From contig JACZVN010000018.1 of NCBI GenBank assembly GCA_022572625.1, positions 1-7,248 of the forward strand: a stretch of DNA of 7,248 nucleotides, in the 5' to 3' direction. Shown here piece after piece: positions 6,312 through 7,248 of this stretch; the stretch's first letter is position 1; the number at the start of each line of letters is the position of its first letter. This stretch comes from Patescibacteria group bacterium. Its GTDB lineage: Bacteria > Patescibacteriota > Patescibacteriia > UBA2591 > UBA6264. Position numbers and translations under genes: made by a program. The notes under the pieces were generated by a model. It worked only from the letters and a program-made list of their open reading frames with translations. It was not told the origin of the DNA and made no database searches.

Positions 6312-6340
6312 ATTTTATCAAAAAGTAAACTAATTAAAAA
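6312..6340 (-). promoter_or_regulatory. Possible promoter of the long minus-strand operon
   Basis: On the minus strand, TAAAAT (complement 6317-6312, five of six to TATAAT) is preceded at 17 bases by a poor -35 (TTTTTA, complement 6340-6335) that coincides with the T-run of the upstream terminator. The -10 ends only six bases before the GNAT ATG, so transcription would begin at about the start codon. The terminator upstream makes a promoter here necessary unless read-through occurs. Confidence 0.35.
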
Positions 6341-6359
6341 GAGGCTAAGTAACTAGCCT
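6336..6359 (-). terminator. Intrinsic terminator after the alkyltransferase gene
   Basis: AGGCTA (6342-6347) and TAGCCT (6354-6359) form a 6-bp stem with a 6-base loop. On the minus strand the stem is followed by C and then five T (complement 6340-6336). It lies directly after the stop of the alkyltransferase, separating that gene from the GNAT-led operon. The stem is short, so termination may be partial. Confidence 0.6.
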
Positions 6360-6363
6360 TGAT

Positions 6364-6639
6364 TTAATTGTTCTTTTTTTTATTTAAAAAAACCGCCCCT
6401 TCTTTTTTTAAAAGGTAGACTTTTCGATCCTGGCCTCGATTATAACCGCCAATTTTACCGTTTGAATGAATAACTCGATGACAAGGAACTCGGGGGTTAA
6501 TATTCTTTTTCAAAGCTTGACCTACAGCCCGAAAAGCCTGGGGCTGATCAATTTTTTGGGCTACCTCTTGATAGCTCATCGTTTTACCGGCCGGTATTTT
6601 TTTGACTATTAGATAAACTTTTTCTTGAAATTTACTCAT
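6364..6639 (-). CDS. ogt: Methylated-DNA--[protein]-cysteine S-methyltransferase, minimal catalytic-domain form
   Basis: This suicide repair protein transfers the alkyl group from O6-alkylguanine in DNA to its own cysteine. The 91 residues comprise only the C-terminal DNA-binding/active-site domain. Visible are FQEKVYLIVKKIPAGKTMSY (4-23, with the Tyr that helps flip the base), the helix carrying the Arg finger FRAVGQAL (36-43), the active site VPCHRVI (51-57, acceptor Cys53) and GKIGGY (61-66). Cys is present, so this is not an Atl protein, which has Trp there (PWHR). The N-terminal RNase-H-like domain of Ogt/Ada/MGMT (about 70 residues) is absent, as in other short forms. It is transcribed divergently from the gene at the right end and has its own terminator. 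The symbol denotes the family only. Confidence 0.92.
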   Translation of the reverse strand: MSKFQEKVYLIVKKIPAGKTMSYQEVAQKIDQPQAFRAVGQALKKNINPRVPCHRVIHSNGKIGGYNRGQDRKVYLLKKEGAVFLNKKKNN

Positions 6640-6650
6640 ATAATTAAATT

Positions 6651-6679
6651 TTAATAAAAATCTTTAAAAAATCAGTCAA
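6651..6679 (-). promoter_or_regulatory. Sigma70-type promoter of the alkyltransferase gene
   Basis: On the minus strand, TTGACT (complement 6679-6674, five of six to consensus) is followed after 17 bases by TATTAA (complement 6656-6651, four of six). The -10 ends 11 bases before the ATG, so the expected 5' leader is only a few bases. No Shine-Dalgarno is visible, consistent with leaderless initiation. Confidence 0.55.
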
Positions 6680-6681
6680 CC

Positions 6682-6710
6682 TTGACAAATTTATCAATTA
6701 TAGTTTAAAT
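6682..6710 (+). promoter_or_regulatory. Sigma70-type promoter of the secreted-protein gene
   Basis: A perfect TTGACA (6682-6687), a 17-base spacer and TTAAAT (6705-6710, four of six to TATAAT) precede the right-end gene by about 42 bases. The -35 is separated by only two bases from the -35 of the opposite promoter; together they form the palindrome GTCAA-CC-TTGAC (6675-6686), which could also be an operator. Confidence 0.6.
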
Positions 6711-6740
6711 TAAATATAGGCACTTTAACAAAAAATAAAA

Positions 6741-6752
6741 AAGGAAAAAGGA
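6741..6752 (+). promoter_or_regulatory. Ribosome-binding site of the right-end gene
   Basis: AAGGA at 6741-6745 ends seven bases before the ATG at 6753, and a second AAGGA at 6748-6752 abuts it. This is the best-placed Shine-Dalgarno in the window and fixes the start of the partial gene at the right end. Confidence 0.7.
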
Positions 6753-7248
6753 ATGAAAAAAAATTTGATTTTAATCACAATTTTTCTAACTTTACCTTTA
6801 TTTGCTAATAATGAAAAGCCAGACTATCAAGCAGATTTAAAAAAATTACCCTTTGGAGATGTAGTCAACTGGAACCTAAAAAATCAAAGAAAAAAATATT
6901 ATAATATTTTGGAAGAAAACTATGATCTAGTGATTTATAAAATTCAATATATAAATAATCAAAGAGAAAAAATTGAAAATCCTTGGTCTAAAAAGGAAAC
7001 TTTAATTGCTTTATATAATAAAGAAGATAGATTTTTAGTTGGTTACATCTGGATATTAAAAAATTTTGATCTACCAAATTTATTTTACAAGCAAAATCCA
7101 GGTATATTAGAGCCAAAGTTAGTTTATGGAAAAATTAACCAATATGAAATCATTTACGAAATTGCTGATAATAAAAAACTACCCCTTTCTTCATTTGAAC
7201 TTCTCAGTCTTACTTGCTGGCAAAGAAAATTTACTGGAGATAATCTTA
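6753..7248 (+). CDS. Predicted secreted protein of unknown function (3' partial)
   Basis: An open frame of 165 codons runs from ATG to the window edge without a stop. The N terminus MKKNLILITIFLTLPLFANN is a textbook signal peptide: two lysines, a hydrophobic core, and LFA as a likely signal-peptidase I site after residue 18. No Cys follows the core, so it is not a lipoprotein. The mature part is rich in Asn, Lys, Tyr and Ile, with aromatic-rich segments such as FLVGYIWILKNFDLPNLFY, and one Cys in LTCWQRKF. No further membrane helix is obvious. I recognise no family. It has a perfect -35 box and a good ribosome-binding site and is divergent from the alkyltransferase gene. Function unknown; it could be a cell-surface or exported protein. 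Confidence 0.8.
   Translation, partial: MKKNLILITIFLTLPLFANNEKPDYQADLKKLPFGDVVNWNLKNQRKKYYNILEENYDLVIYKIQYINNQREKIENPWSKKETLIALYNKEDRFLVGYIWILKNFDLPNLFYKQNPGILEPKLVYGKINQYEIIYEIADNKKLPLSSFELLSLTCWQRKFTGDNL

Noticed and set aside
6364..6639. Truncated alkyltransferase as a pseudogene or Atl protein
   Set aside because: The catalytic domain is complete with PCHR, Tyr and Arg finger; short single-domain forms exist, and Atl would have Trp instead of Cys.

Overview
The window is AT-rich and gene-dense. The gene set is mainly housekeeping: a chaperone, tRNAs, two glycolytic enzymes, cell-wall enzymes and a minimal DNA-repair methyltransferase. Intergenic gaps are very short, proteins are compact, and most internal starts lack a clear Shine-Dalgarno sequence. 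There is also a small basic one-helix membrane protein of a type I associate with candidate phyla radiation genomes. Together these suggest a small-genome bacterium of the Patescibacteria/CPR, perhaps Parcubacteria-like; this is inference, not proof. TGA is used as an ordinary stop (trigger factor at 1066-1068, aldolase at 1743-1745), so the TGA=Gly code of Gracilibacteria/Absconditabacteria is not in use. No mobile element, CRISPR array or phage gene is visible.

Left end, + strand: the 3' part of trigger factor (tig), open to base 1 and so entering from outside the window, then tRNA-Gly(GCC). These converge on a minus-strand unit at a nearly perfect bidirectional terminator (1219-1245).

Centre, - strand, read from 6305 down to 1261: GNAT acetyltransferase, FemAB-type aminoacyltransferase, S11 D-Ala-D-Ala carboxypeptidase, COG2426 membrane protein, triose-phosphate isomerase, class II fructose-bisphosphate aldolase split by a frameshift, small membrane protein, tRNA-Thr(GGT), tRNA-Tyr(GTA). 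Gaps are 2 to 23 bases up to the membrane protein, whose last codons lie inside the tRNA-Thr gene. The whole stretch may be one transcription unit. It pairs peptidoglycan tailoring (FemAB, carboxypeptidase) with adjacent glycolytic steps (aldolase makes DHAP and GAP, which TpiA interconverts).

Right end: a minimal O6-alkylguanine-DNA alkyltransferase (-) with its own terminator is divergent from a gene for an unrecognised, probably secreted protein (+) that runs off the window. Their predicted promoters are back to back, with the two -35 boxes forming a palindrome around 6680.

I see no convincing new multi-gene system. The points most worth checking are the aldolase frameshift, the CDS/tRNA overlap, the unknown secreted protein with its palindromic divergent promoter, and the compositional change at the start of the tig segment.
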